Positions 53,305 to 63,426 of a stretch of DNA of 64,000 nucleotides are shown in pieces. How positions within the stretch are numbered: the first letter of the stretch is position 1; each line of letters opens with the position of its first letter. Position numbers and translations under genes: made by a program. Location: positions 58,502 to 122,501 of the forward strand of contig CAZFQL010000013.1 in NCBI GenBank assembly GCA_964520905.1, given 5' to 3'. This DNA is from JAGVIE01 sp964520905. Its GTDB lineage: Bacteria; Bacteroidota; Ignavibacteria; UBA10030; SZUA-254. The notes under the pieces were generated by a model that worked only from the letters and a program-made list of their open reading frames with translations, was not told where the DNA came from and searched no databases.

Positions 53305-56300
53305 TTATTTTCCCCTCGATAATACATCATGTACGATTTTAAGTAAATACTCGGCTGTATACGGCTTTTGTAGAAACGCCTCTATTTTTAAATCATCCTG
53401 GGATGATGGTGGTTCATCGATCTTATGTCCGCTGGTCAGAATGATCTTCACATAAGGATTCATCCGGAGTAAAGTCCGCGCCATCATTACGCCGTCCAGC
53501 GTGGGCATTAAAATATCGCTGACAACCAGATCGATTTCATCTTTATGCTGTGCATAAAGCGCAACTGCATCTGTACCATCTGAGGCGGAGAGTATATTAT
53601 ACCCGTACATAGCCAGCGTTTGTTTTGTAACCTCGAGTACCGATGCTTCATCATCGACAACAAGGATCAATTCGCCGTTGCCGCCGACAGGATGCGCATG
53701 TTCTTTCTGAATCTGTTGTGCCTCAGCAGATTCGACTACTGGGAAATGCACTTTAAACGTAGTGCCCTTACCTAATTCACTTTGTACTTCGATGAAGCCG
53801 CCATGGTTTTTTATGATCGTATAAACCGTGGACAATCCCAAGCCCGTTCCTTTTCCGATTTCCTTTGTTGTAAAGAACGGCTCAAATATTTTCACTAATA
53901 TCTCCGGCGGAATCCCTGTCCCTGTATCTGTGACATTCAGTAAGACATAAGTACCCTGCCTTGCGTTTAAATTCATCCTCGCATACTGGGTATCGATTCG
54001 GATATTGCTCGCTGTGATTGAGAGCGTTCCGCCATGCGGCATTGCATCGCGCGCATTGATACAAAGATTCAATAACACCTGATGGATCTGGGTTGCATCC
54101 CCTACAATCGTTAATAGATCCTTCGGGATATCGACGACTTTTTTGATATTTTTCGGGAATGTTTCCATGATGATATTATCTATCTCTTTAACTATATGTC
54201 TAAGATCGATGGAGACATGCTGTCCTTCTATGCCGCGTGCAAATGTGAGGACCTGTTTGATGATATCTCGTCCGCGCAGTGCGCTCGATTCCATCGAGCT
54301 TAGAAGTTTTTTCGTGGCTTCATCTGAGTGGCGGCGGTTCAGGAGTTCAACCGATAAGAGAATCGGAGCGAGCACGTTATTCAAATCGTGAGCAATACCG
54401 CCGGCAAGCGTTCCGATGCTTTCAAGCCGTTGTGTGCGGAAAAATTGCTGTTCAAGCGTCTTTTTCTCCGTGATATCTTCCTTGACTGCGAGATAATGTG
54501 TTGTCTTGCCGGATACATCCTTGATCGGAGAGATCGATGCGTATTCCCAATAAAACTCACCGTTCTTTTTCTTGTTGTGAAATTCCCCCCGCCATTCTTT
54601 ACCAGATGTGATCGTTTCCCAAAGCTGTTTGTACTCTTTGTCTGGGGTTTCACCCGACTTCAGTACACGTGGATTCTGGCCGAGCGCCTCAGCGGAGGTG
54701 TACCCGGTAACTTGTGTAAACTTCGGATTAACGTATTCTATCTTTCCATCCAAATCGGTTATGACAACAGAAGCAGGGCTTTGTTCCATCGCACGGGAAA
54801 GCATCCGGATATTTTCCTCTGCTCGCTTCTGCTCAGTTATGTCGTAAACGAATCCCTCGTAATAAATCGTCTTACCGCTCTTGTCTTTAATAGCGTGGGC
54901 AGTGAGCATGACCCAGACGGAAGAACCGTCTTTCTTTTTCCAAAGAATTTCAAGGTTCGTGACCGATCCCTGTCCTTTCGTGTCATATTCTTTGATCAAC
55001 TTATGGCGTTCTTCTTCGTTGTAATAGACGTCCTTTGCCATATCCCTATTAATGAGATCTTCAGCGACATCATAACCAAGCATATCGGCAAGACTTTTAT
55101 TTGCCGTTACAATTTTTCCATCAATAGAAGATTGATAAATGCCGACCGGCGCCCAGGTAAAAATATCTTTGTACTTCTCTTCCGATTTTCTTAATGTGTC
55201 CTCAGCCAATAAGCGGGCGGTCACATCCCGCAAGATACCTTCGTGGAAAATGACATTTCCTTTCTCATCGTGCACATAACTGCCGTGATCTTCGACCCAG
55301 ATTTCCGAGCCATCCTTGTGCCGCATCCGGAATATTTCTGTGCGTTCTTGCCCCGTGTCCATGAATAAACTATCTCTCTCAGATGGGGCAAAGTAAAGAT
55401 CTTTTTTAATATCGGCATTCAGCATCTCTTCCTTGCTTGCGAAGCCGAACATTTTTACCATTGTGGGATTCACATCGACGAACCTTCCTTCGTGCGTACT
55501 GCGATAGACGCCGTCCATCATTCTATCAAACAGCGAGCGATAACGTTCTTCGGATTCTCGTAAGGTTTGTTCACTTATTTTGAGTTGCTCTTCGGCTTTC
55601 TTCCTCTCAGTAATATCGAACGCAACTCCAAGGGCAGCTGGTTTTCCTTCGAATTGAATAACACCGGCGGCATAATCGAGCCATAGCACGTCGCCTGTTT
55701 TTGTTACAAGTTTGAACTCATAACGCGACGGAACCTGCTCACCTCTTTGGCGTGCCAAACCGCGCTCTTTCATCATATCCTTAAAATCAGGATGTATAAT
55801 ATCCCAAAAGCGTAATTCTTTAAAATCAGAGTCTGAATAACCGGTAATTGACAGCGAGGCAGGGTTCCAATAAACGAATTTTTCGCCCTGGTAGATGAAA
55901 ATTGCCGCTGCACTTGTATCGGATACGGCGCGGAATTTTGACTCGCTTGCACGCAGCGCTTGTTCGGCTTGCTTGCGTTCTGTGATATCACGGAACGACC
56001 AAACACGACCGATGATTGAATTTTCAACGAACATTGGAGAAGAATATCGTTCGAAGACACGGCCGTCTTTGAAGTTCAATGTATCTATATCTGTCTCCGA
56101 TGATCCATAAAGTGATTGCACCTTTTTTATAAAGGATTCTGGCTCAAAGAGTTGATCCACGACGAAATTCAGGAGTTTATTGTCATCGCCACTATCTATG
56201 AGTGATTGAGGGATGTGCCAAAGTTCAGCAAATCGCCTGTTCGTTTTTACAACCTTTCCATTGTTATCTACTGCTAAAATTCCGTCGGCAGTAGATTCGA

Positions 56301-57876
56301 GTGTAGCGCGGAGTTGTTCTTCACTATTTTGTAAAGCGATTACAGCACGTTTGCGCTCGGTGATGTTTTGAGAATATACTGCAACTCCAATTATATTTCC
56401 GTCTGCATTTCTAATTGGATTATGAGAAACAGAAAAGTATAATCGAGATAGCGATTCGTCGCCGGAGAAAGCTTCCTCGGTAAATGATTCTCCATTTAAC
56501 GCTTTACCAAGATTTCTCTTTGCTTTTTGCCGATCTTCCTCTACTTTCATATAATCTAATAAGTTCTTTCCAACCTCAATATCAACGCCGTATATTGCCT
56601 TCACTATTGAGGCGTGTATAGAATTAAAACTTGTATAACGATATGCGGTATCTATTGAAAAGATGGCACTATCGGTACTTTCTATCATTCCCTTAAGAGT
56701 AGAATGCTGATTCTTCAGTTGTTCTTCTGCACGCTTGCGTTCGGTGATATCACGGACAACATTCCTGTATTGTGCTACCGTCCCATTATTATCACGAACG
56801 ATACGGGTATTTTGTTCAACCCAAAATATTTTCCCATCTTTACAACGAACTCTTAACTCCAACTTTGTATCAAGTACACCGTTTTTTGTTTCTTCAAGAT
56901 AATGGTCAACAACTTTTCGCCGGTCAACCGGTGCTACAATACGGATATACGACTTTCCTATAATTTCTTGGAGTGAATATCCCATTGATGTATAGAAGTT
57001 TGGACTGCAATAGATAAACCTGCCTTGACCATCAGAAACATAGAATACATCGTTAATGTTTTCTACAAGATTACGAAATTGTTCTTCGCTTTTTTTAAGC
57101 GCTGCCTCCGCGTTTTTGCGTTCGGTAATGTCGTTAACGACAACGAGCGACAATTTTTTACCGTTGTCTTCAAAAAGATATGAGTTGATATCAACAAAAA
57201 TAATTTTACCGTTTTTTAATAAATGCTGCCATTCACCGGAATGTTGAAGAATGGGGCGTGGTTTGGCAAGATTCTCCTTCAAACGCTGATAATCCTTTTT
57301 TGGGCGGATGTCAAATAATGTCATCGATAAAAATTCTTCGCGTGAATATCCATACTTATCGATTGCCGCTTCATTTACATCGACGAATTTTAAAGTAGCA
57401 ATATCGTAAACCCACATAGGGTTAGGATGGTTCTGGAATAAGTGCTTGTAACGATGTTCGGATTCTTCCAGCGCTTTTTCTGCCAGTTTGTTTGCTTGTC
57501 TTATCTTCCAATCTCGTATCTCGCGCTCAATAGCTGGTACGAGCCGGGATAGATTCATTTTCGTAATAAAGTCTTGAGCGCCTTCTTTAAGCGTCTCAAC
57601 CGCTGTGTCTTCGCCAACACTACCGGAGACGATAATAAAAGGAATATCGAGGTTTGTGCTTTGTAATACTTTTAAAGCTTCGGGGGCGCTAAAATTTGGC
57701 ATTTTATAATCTGAGAGAATAATATCCCACTGCTCTTTAAGGGCTTTTTTCATAGCAACGGCAGTCTGAACCCGCTTGTGTGTCGGTTTGTAACCGCCTT
57801 TGTTCAACTCACGAAGAAGAAGTTGTACATCATCTTCAGAGTCTTCGACGATAAGAACTTTAAGTAGTTTGTTCAT
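53305..57876 (-). CDS. Hybrid sensor histidine kinase REC-8xPAS-HisKA-HATPase-REC
   Basis: 1523 residues without membrane helices, so cytoplasmic. An N-terminal receiver (1-125, phospho-acceptor Asp56 in 'LSDYKMP') precedes about eight PAS/PAC units, each ended by a 'DITERK' linker. The DHp helix 'IGTLAGGIAHDLNNVLAPILLS' has the phospho-His at about 1162. The ATPase has 'LNLCINARDAM' (N box) and 'DTGTGIPPE' (G1). The C-terminal receiver (about 1400-1523) has its Asp in 'VVSDILMP'. The eight sensor modules were probably built by internal duplication. It is the last gene of the signalling cluster. Confidence 0.92.
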   Translation of the reverse strand: MNKLLKVLIVEDSEDDVQLLLRELNKGGYKPTHKRVQTAVAMKKALKEQWDIILSDYKMPNFSAPEALKVLQSTNLDIPFIIVSGSVGEDTAVETLKEGAQDFITKMNLSRLVPAIEREIRDWKIRQANKLAEKALEESEHRYKHLFQNHPNPMWVYDIATLKFVDVNEAAIDKYGYSREEFLSMTLFDIRPKKDYQRLKENLAKPRPILQHSGEWQHLLKNGKIIFVDINSYLFEDNGKKLSLVVVNDITERKNAEAALKKSEEQFRNLVENINDVFYVSDGQGRFIYCSPNFYTSMGYSLQEIIGKSYIRIVAPVDRRKVVDHYLEETKNGVLDTKLELRVRCKDGKIFWVEQNTRIVRDNNGTVAQYRNVVRDITERKRAEEQLKNQHSTLKGMIESTDSAIFSIDTAYRYTSFNSIHASIVKAIYGVDIEVGKNLLDYMKVEEDRQKAKRNLGKALNGESFTEEAFSGDESLSRLYFSVSHNPIRNADGNIIGVAVYSQNITERKRAVIALQNSEEQLRATLESTADGILAVDNNGKVVKTNRRFAELWHIPQSLIDSGDDNKLLNFVVDQLFEPESFIKKVQSLYGSSETDIDTLNFKDGRVFERYSSPMFVENSIIGRVWSFRDITERKQAEQALRASESKFRAVSDTSAAAIFIYQGEKFVYWNPASLSITGYSDSDFKELRFWDIIHPDFKDMMKERGLARQRGEQVPSRYEFKLVTKTGDVLWLDYAAGVIQFEGKPAALGVAFDITERKKAEEQLKISEQTLRESEERYRSLFDRMMDGVYRSTHEGRFVDVNPTMVKMFGFASKEEMLNADIKKDLYFAPSERDSLFMDTGQERTEIFRMRHKDGSEIWVEDHGSYVHDEKGNVIFHEGILRDVTARLLAEDTLRKSEEKYKDIFTWAPVGIYQSSIDGKIVTANKSLADMLGYDVAEDLINRDMAKDVYYNEEERHKLIKEYDTKGQGSVTNLEILWKKKDGSSVWVMLTAHAIKDKSGKTIYYEGFVYDITEQKRAEENIRMLSRAMEQSPASVVITDLDGKIEYVNPKFTQVTGYTSAEALGQNPRVLKSGETPDKEYKQLWETITSGKEWRGEFHNKKKNGEFYWEYASISPIKDVSGKTTHYLAVKEDITEKKTLEQQFFRTQRLESIGTLAGGIAHDLNNVLAPILLSVELLNRRHSDEATKKLLSSMESSALRGRDIIKQVLTFARGIEGQHVSIDLRHIVKEIDNIIMETFPKNIKKVVDIPKDLLTIVGDATQIHQVLLNLCINARDAMPHGGTLSITASNIRIDTQYARMNLNARQGTYVLLNVTDTGTGIPPEILVKIFEPFFTTKEIGKGTGLGLSTVYTIIKNHGGFIEVQSELGKGTTFKVHFPVVESAEAQQIQKEHAHPVGGNGELILVVDDEASVLEVTKQTLAMYGYNILSASDGTDAVALYAQHKDEIDLVVSDILMPTLDGVMMARTLLRMNPYVKIILTSGHKIDEPPSSQDDLKIEAFLQKPYTAEYLLKIVHDVLSRGK

Positions 57877-57906
57877 GGTTAATACCTTGTTTATGCCAGA
57901 TTAACA

Positions 57907-58317
57907 TTAAGGGTCGCTGGTTGTTCGTCGTTCGTTGATCGTTGTTCGATTTACGATTGACGGGTTTAATTTTTTAATGAGGTTCATCAGCATACGGCTT
58001 TCGTGATCGATTTGTTCGGATATTTTATTGAAATCATCGTTACTAACTAATGCACGTCTCTGCGAAATAATGAGCTGTGTCTCTAATTCTGCACAAGAAC
58101 CAAGAGCCATATAACAAAATTGCATATATTCTTTTCTGTAATGTCTTGCAAATCCTTCTGCTATATTTGAAGGGATTGAAACAGAAGCTCTCTGCATCTG
58201 TGACGTTAATCCATACCGTTCTTCTTTGGGAAACCCGGAGGTAATTTCATATACGGCATCTACCATCTCTATACCTAATTTCCAGACTTCGAGGTCTTTA
58301 TAACTTTGTACTTTCAT
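57907..58317 (-). CDS. Four-helix-bundle protein (TIGR02436, 'S23' type)
   Basis: A 136-residue protein that opens 'SYKDLEVWKLGIEMVDAVYEITSGFPKEERYGLTSQMQRASVSIPSNIAEG', the signature of the 23S-rRNA intervening-sequence-type four-helix-bundle family. The fold ends near residue 117. The last ~20 residues ('NRTTINERRTTSDP') are encoded by repeat DNA. The function is unknown; relatives pair with many systems and may be scaffolds. The gene sits between a hybrid kinase and a receiver gene, with GTTCGTCGTTCG-like simple repeats on both flanks. Confidence 0.85.
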   Translation of the reverse strand: MKVQSYKDLEVWKLGIEMVDAVYEITSGFPKEERYGLTSQMQRASVSIPSNIAEGFARHYRKEYMQFCYMALGSCAELETQLIISQRRALVSNDDFNKISEQIDHESRMLMNLIKKLNPSIVNRTTINERRTTSDP

Positions 58318-58383
58318 AGGATCGTTGTTCGTTGTTCGTCGCTCGATTAACGATTCCCGATTCCCGAACGACGATTCACGACT

Positions 58384-58800
58384 TCATTCCACCGGCGGTT
58401 CGTTCAAGATTAGCCAGTACATACCAAGTTTATGAACTACTTCGATGAATGCTTCAAAGTTTACCGGTTTTTTGATGTAACTGTTAGCGCCTAATTCATA
58501 AGCCGCTTTTAAATCGTTATGTTCCGTAGATGATGTTAATACTACAACTGGGTAAAGTTTTGTTTTTTCGTTAGAACGAATTTGCTTGAGCACTTCTAAG
58601 CCGTCAACTTTTGGTAATTTTAAATCGAGAAGTATAAAAGCAGGTTTAATTGCTTTCGGTCCGAAGAGATGTTCGAGCGCTTCCTCGCCGTCGCGCGCGA
58701 TTATTATTTTATTGATGATGTTGTTTTTTTTAAAAGCCCTAAGCGTCAAATCGATGTCGTCCGGGTTGTCTTCGACTAATAGGATTGTTTTTTCTTCCAT
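58384..58800 (-). CDS. Rcp1-like single-domain response regulator
   Basis: A 138-residue stand-alone receiver. Acidic pocket 'LVEDNPDDIDL', phospho-Asp in 'FILLDLKLPKVDG', Thr in 'VVLTSS', Lys in 'SYIKKPVNF'. The extended alpha4-beta5 region and 'NPDD' pattern match Rcp1, the partner of cyanobacterial phytochrome kinases. It lies 226 bp downstream of a kinase whose DHp helix is of the matching phytochrome-like class, so they are a probable pair. No output domain is present; it signals by protein contact. Confidence 0.92.
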   Translation of the reverse strand: MEEKTILLVEDNPDDIDLTLRAFKKNNIINKIIIARDGEEALEHLFGPKAIKPAFILLDLKLPKVDGLEVLKQIRSNEKTKLYPVVVLTSSTEHNDLKAAYELGANSYIKKPVNFEAFIEVVHKLGMYWLILNEPPVE

Positions 58801-58828
58801 TTTTTCCCTTATCAGTAATTAGGAAATT

Positions 58829-58922
58829 AATTCTCTGCGTTCTTTGCGCCTTCTTTGTGCACTTTGCGGTTAAAAAAAATAACCGCAATGATCGCAGAGG
58901 AAGCGCAAGGAGCGCAAAAATA
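58829..58922. repeat. Dispersed GCG-rich inverted repeat between kinase and receiver genes
   Basis: A 'CTCTGCGTTCTTTGCG'-like arm and a 'TTTGCGGTTA' arm face 'TAACCGCAA' and 'GCGCAAGGAGCGCAAAA' arms. The unit can fold on itself. Partial relatives with 'TTTGCG' and 'GCGTT' words occur before the kinase (62270-62310) and near 63680. Such elements are common between genes in related genomes. The rest of 58801-59025 holds no gene. Confidence 0.5.
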
Positions 58923-59025
58923 TAGTTATGATTCTACGTAGAGATATTTCGCTTCTTTCTACATGACGGTTAAGAATAAATTAAAAGTCTCTACTAATAA
59001 TTAAAAACTCAAAACTAAAAACTAT

Positions 59026-62000
59026 TTACAAAGTGAAATAAAACGTCGCACCTTTACCTAACTCACTTTCTGCCCAGATGCTGCCGCCGTGTCTTGATAT
59101 GATTCGCCTAACTGTAGCCAGGCCGATACCCGTGCCGGGATAATCCTCTTTTCTATGCAGCCGCTGGAATGGACTAAACAACTTATCAGCATACTTCATA
59201 TCAAAACCGACTCCGTTATCTTTGATATAATATACCTTTTTGTCTTCCTTTTCCAAAACTCCAAATTCGATCTTTGCGGTTTTCTTCTTACTTGTGAATT
59301 TCCACGCGTTATTTATGAGATTATCCATAACAATTTTGAGTAAATTACCGTCGCCCAGTACGTGAACATCATCCGCTATCGTAAATTTAACTACACGGCC
59401 CGGTTCGGATGCTATTAATTTGTCTTTTATGGATTTGACGATTTTACTCATATCGACACTTCCTCGTATTAGTTCGCGGCGGGATAGTCGGGATAGATTC
59501 AATAAATCATTAATTAGTAGGTCCATCTCCACAGCGCCATTCCTAACCCGTTGTAAATGATGTTTAGCTTCTTTATCAAGTTTATCCGAATAATCTTCAA
59601 GCAGAGCAAGACTGAAACCATCTATCGCACGCAAAGGCGCACGCAGGTCGTGCGAGACCGAGTATGAGAATGCTTCAAGCTCTTTGTTTGCTACCTGAAG
59701 TTCTGTGGTCCTTTCGGATACAATATGCTCTAATTGCAGAGTATATTTTTTAACCTCTTCATACAACCTTGCGTTTTCAATCGAAAGCGATATCTGGCTT
59801 GTGATCGATTCTAACAACTTCAAGTTTCTTTCTAAAGGTTTCTTATCGGTGCGGGTGAAGACGCAAAGAACGCCGACGCATTTTCCGCCTATCACAAATG
59901 GAAACGCGGCATGGAAGCGTATATCTTCTCCGCGAAGCACTTCGCGTGTCGCGTATTCCAAAACCTCTTCCTTTGTTTGCAGGATAAGCGGTTTACATTC
60001 TTTGGCGCAGTTGCCGCAAAGGCAATCACCGATTTTGACCTTATGCCTTGAGAGGTCTTCGATTGTTTCCTGCGAAGCACCTCTTTCAATTACAAGGTCA
60101 AATGTATAGTCGGGATTGATGAGGCAGATGGTTCCGCCTTCAAGCCCAACGACCTGAAGCGCATCGTCCATTACTTTATCGAGTATAAAATTCAGGTCTA
60201 AAGCACTAGTTGATGCTAAGATGATTTTGTTAAGTGTGTTCAGTTCTTCGTTTGCGAGTTTTATTTCTTCTTCCGCCCGCTTGCGCTCGGTAATGTCGCG
60301 AGCAATGCCCTGTAAACCTATAATTTTGTTTTTTTCAAAGTATGGTGCTGATACAACCTCCACAAAATATTCTTTTCCATCTTTTCCTTTAATCAAATAT
60401 TCTCCGGGTTCATTAATACTTTCACCTGCTAAAATTCTCAATAGCCTATTTTCATGAAGTGTCAAATAATCCTTTGGAATAATATCCCTTATATTCATTG
60501 AGAGGAATTCTTCGTTGCTGAATTTTAAATTTTGCAGCATTGCATTATTTACTGATAGGAATTTGCCAGTCAGATCAATAATAAAAATACCGTCAGGACT
60601 TTGATCTATCAATTTGCGATATTTTTCTTCGCTTTCCCGAAGCGCTTCTTCGGCGAGCTTGCGTTCAGTTATATTCTGGACTGCACCATAGATACCAACT
60701 AGTTTTTGATTGTTGGCATCCCAAATGGGATGAGCATACACCATAACCCAAACGATACTACCATTCTTTGTATATGTTCGCACTTCCGTAATAACCTTCT
60801 GGTTATTGCGAAGTTTTTCTATGTCGCAATCATCCACCTCCAGATCGTCTGGATGTAAAGTTGCCCTCCAACCACCGTTTGCAACATATTCATCAAGTGT
60901 ATAACCGGTAATATTCTCAAAGGCTCCAGCAACCCAGTTGAGTTCAAGCTTGCCATTGTCATTCACTTGAGATGAGAACATATAATCAGAAGCTACATTT
61001 GATATTAAACGATAGCGTTCTTCGCTCTGGTGTAATTTTTCTTGAGCAAGCTTGCTCTCAGTAATATCCCTAACTATAGCTTGAATAAAATATTTTCCGC
61101 CGAGCTCAAATCTATTTAAAGATACTTCCGTATCAAATTCAGAACCGTTTTTTCTTGAATGCTTCCAATAAAAACGCTGGCTTATTCCTTCTAAAGCTTT
61201 TTGAATTAATTCTATTGCTTTTTCATTCGATTTTTTGCCGTCCGGTTGTGTTAAAGGAGAAAATTCATAAGGAGAATGATTAACTATTTCTCCTTTAACA
61301 GAACACCCGAACATTGTTAAAGTAAATTCATTGCAATCGATAAATTTTTCTTTATCCATGATAAAGATTGAATCATAAGCGAATTCAAAAAGAGTGCGAT
61401 ATTTCTTTTCACTTTCGTGCAGTGCTTCCTCAACCCGCTTGCGCTCTGTGATGTCGTAGAAAGTACCTAACAAGTATCTCCTGCTCTGGAATGTGAGGAT
61501 TTGACCTGATAACAGACCGTTGCGAATAACGCCGGACTTATGATTCAGATCCGCTTCAAAATCTCGAACGATTCCATTTTGTTGGAGCAATAATAAAAAG
61601 CGGTCACGAGCATCCGGATCTGCCCACATTTTCAGATCACCGGTTGTTTTACCCATTGCTTCTTCGCGGCTGTAACCGGTTATTAAAGAGAAATTGTCAT
61701 TAACCTCGATCGTCTTTCCGTCAGGAAGTGAAGTGAGTATCATTGATCCGGGTGCTGCCTTGAATATGGTTGCAAATTTTTCTTCGCTTTCGTGCAACGC
61801 CTCCGCCGCCCGTTTGCGTTCGGTGATGTCTTCCACACTTGACCAGATGAAACGCTCACCATTCTGTTCAAGGATTAAACCTCGAAGTCGAACAGGAATA
61901 AGATTCCCAGCTTTGTGTATGTATTCTTTTTCATAAGGTCCGTATCTGCCGGTTTCTTCCAATGATTTTAATTGCTGCTTCTCTTGGTCTGCATATTTTT

Positions 62001-62259
62001 TCGGTGTGATATCCCAGTAAGTTAGTTTTAAAGTTTCCTCGATAGTCCTGCCGATGATTTTTGCATAAGCGGGATTAACATCGACAAGCGAGCCGTCAAT
62101 TCTACAAAGCGCCAAGCCGATAGGAGATAAGTTGAAGAGCAAGCGGTTGTAAGCTTCGCTCTTGCTTAATTTTTCTTCGGCGATTTTATGATCTTCTAAA
62201 ATGCTTAACAGCGCCAGCCGCGAGCGCTCCGATTCTTGTAGTAGTTGTTGTGTGTTCAT
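59026..62259 (-). CDS. Sensor histidine kinase, 5xPAS-GAF-HisKA-HATPase
   Basis: 1077 residues, cytoplasmic. Five PAS/PAC units each end in 'DITERK' or a close variant. A GAF domain (about 670-830) contains an unusual 'CLCGNCAKEC' Cys cluster. The DHp helix 'EAFSYSVSHDLRAPLRAIDGFS' has the phospho-His, and the ATPase has 'DNLINNAWKFT', 'DNGVGFD' and 'GTGIGLATV'. The DHp sequence is of the bacteriophytochrome type, matching the Rcp1-like receiver downstream. ATG at 62259 has GAAGG upstream. The N-terminus resembles that of the PhnD-like gene before it. Confidence 0.92.
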   Translation of the reverse strand: MNTQQLLQESERSRLALLSILEDHKIAEEKLSKSEAYNRLLFNLSPIGLALCRIDGSLVDVNPAYAKIIGRTIEETLKLTYWDITPKKYADQEKQQLKSLEETGRYGPYEKEYIHKAGNLIPVRLRGLILEQNGERFIWSSVEDITERKRAAEALHESEEKFATIFKAAPGSMILTSLPDGKTIEVNDNFSLITGYSREEAMGKTTGDLKMWADPDARDRFLLLLQQNGIVRDFEADLNHKSGVIRNGLLSGQILTFQSRRYLLGTFYDITERKRVEEALHESEKKYRTLFEFAYDSIFIMDKEKFIDCNEFTLTMFGCSVKGEIVNHSPYEFSPLTQPDGKKSNEKAIELIQKALEGISQRFYWKHSRKNGSEFDTEVSLNRFELGGKYFIQAIVRDITESKLAQEKLHQSEERYRLISNVASDYMFSSQVNDNGKLELNWVAGAFENITGYTLDEYVANGGWRATLHPDDLEVDDCDIEKLRNNQKVITEVRTYTKNGSIVWVMVYAHPIWDANNQKLVGIYGAVQNITERKLAEEALRESEEKYRKLIDQSPDGIFIIDLTGKFLSVNNAMLQNLKFSNEEFLSMNIRDIIPKDYLTLHENRLLRILAGESINEPGEYLIKGKDGKEYFVEVVSAPYFEKNKIIGLQGIARDITERKRAEEEIKLANEELNTLNKIILASTSALDLNFILDKVMDDALQVVGLEGGTICLINPDYTFDLVIERGASQETIEDLSRHKVKIGDCLCGNCAKECKPLILQTKEEVLEYATREVLRGEDIRFHAAFPFVIGGKCVGVLCVFTRTDKKPLERNLKLLESITSQISLSIENARLYEEVKKYTLQLEHIVSERTTELQVANKELEAFSYSVSHDLRAPLRAIDGFSLALLEDYSDKLDKEAKHHLQRVRNGAVEMDLLINDLLNLSRLSRRELIRGSVDMSKIVKSIKDKLIASEPGRVVKFTIADDVHVLGDGNLLKIVMDNLINNAWKFTSKKKTAKIEFGVLEKEDKKVYYIKDNGVGFDMKYADKLFSPFQRLHRKEDYPGTGIGLATVRRIISRHGGSIWAESELGKGATFYFTL

Positions 62260-62322
62260 GGTTTTACCTTCTTTGCGATCTCTGCAAGCGTTGCGAGATA
62301 TAAAAGTCTCTCGCAAAGCACG

Positions 62323-63426
62323 CTAAGTTAAATTTTGGTATTTTTTTTCTTTTCCTAATTGTTTTAATAAATCATTCACTTCCTTCTTAAGTTCAATCAC
62401 ACGGTCTTCTCTATCTAACATTACGTTTTGCCAGCGGCGGAGTTCTTCGATTCCGTTTTGTAACTCGCGCGTTCGCTCCTTTATGCGAACCTCAAGACTG
62501 CCGCGTTCCTTCTCAATTTCATTTTTTGCCTGATACAGCTTGATGTTAGTTCTCTTCATATAAATAACAATAAACACACTCAGAATTATTACAATTATCC
62601 ATAGGGCAATTAAATACCAGTACTTTATTAGCGCGTCCTCAAGAGTCAATTTACCATAATCCTTATAGTGTCCAATCCGCAATTCCATCATCAGTTCATG
62701 AACATCACGATAATCAAGAGGAACTGTCCAACCCTCGATTGCTGCAGCTCTTGTAGCTTCGCTTTCATAATGCAATTTCAAGAGGGCAACAACGACTTGC
62801 TCAGCTAATTCATCCGGTGTACATCTCGTTTTTGCAAACGCCCACTCAGGATATAACCGTGTGCTGAGAATCTGCGGAAAATCTTCACGCACTTGCGGAT
62901 TCAGGATGCGAAAATCCGAGAGGTTTATCTTTCCTTCGGCTGCCATACTCTCAAGAATACCGGTGCGAATAGTGCCGGCATCAGCTTTGCCATCCCTTAC
63001 GCCAAGAACCACAAGGTCGTGTGGAAAACCTGTAAATTCTAGTCCGGTAAAATCACTGAAGGGGTCTATACCTTGATCATTAAACTCGCGCCACGCAACT
63101 TGCCATCCGCCTAAAGACCCTTTTTCCACTGCCATGAACTTCTTTCCTTCGAGGTCGCTCAAATCCGTTATATCATTCCTGTCCGCCTTTGTAAAAATCA
63201 CGCCCCCATACATGTTTAACGGGTTGCCATGAAACATCGTTTTCAATGTGGCGATTCTTGTCGTGCCGTAGGCTGATTCAAGTTCGACATAGTTTGAAGG
63301 ATTAGTAATTACATAATCCACTGCTTCAGACTCAACAGCTTTATGTAGAGAATCATAACCTAACGGAACGATTACAAAGAGTGTTGCGGAATTTCCGATG
63401 TTAAGTATTTGGCGGTTGGGTTCCAT
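62323..63426 (-). pseudogene. PhnD-like sensor protein, main part after a frameshift
   Basis: 367 codons from an internal ATG. A substrate-binding fold of the PhnD/phosphonate-ABC type starts in the other frame and continues here ('LFVIVPLGYDSLHKAVESEAVDYVITNPSNYVELE'). A membrane helix follows at about 273-293 and then a coiled coil ending 'RWQNVMLDREDRVIELKKEVNDLLKQLG', a linker common before PAS/kinase domains. It likely passes periplasmic ligand signals to the kinase encoded 63 bp downstream. The N-terminal 80 residues are in another frame. Confidence 0.75.

Noticed and set aside
54388..55194. 268-codon plus-strand ORF
   Set aside because: Antisense to conserved PAS and kinase motifs of the hybrid kinase; long open shadow frames are common in such genes.
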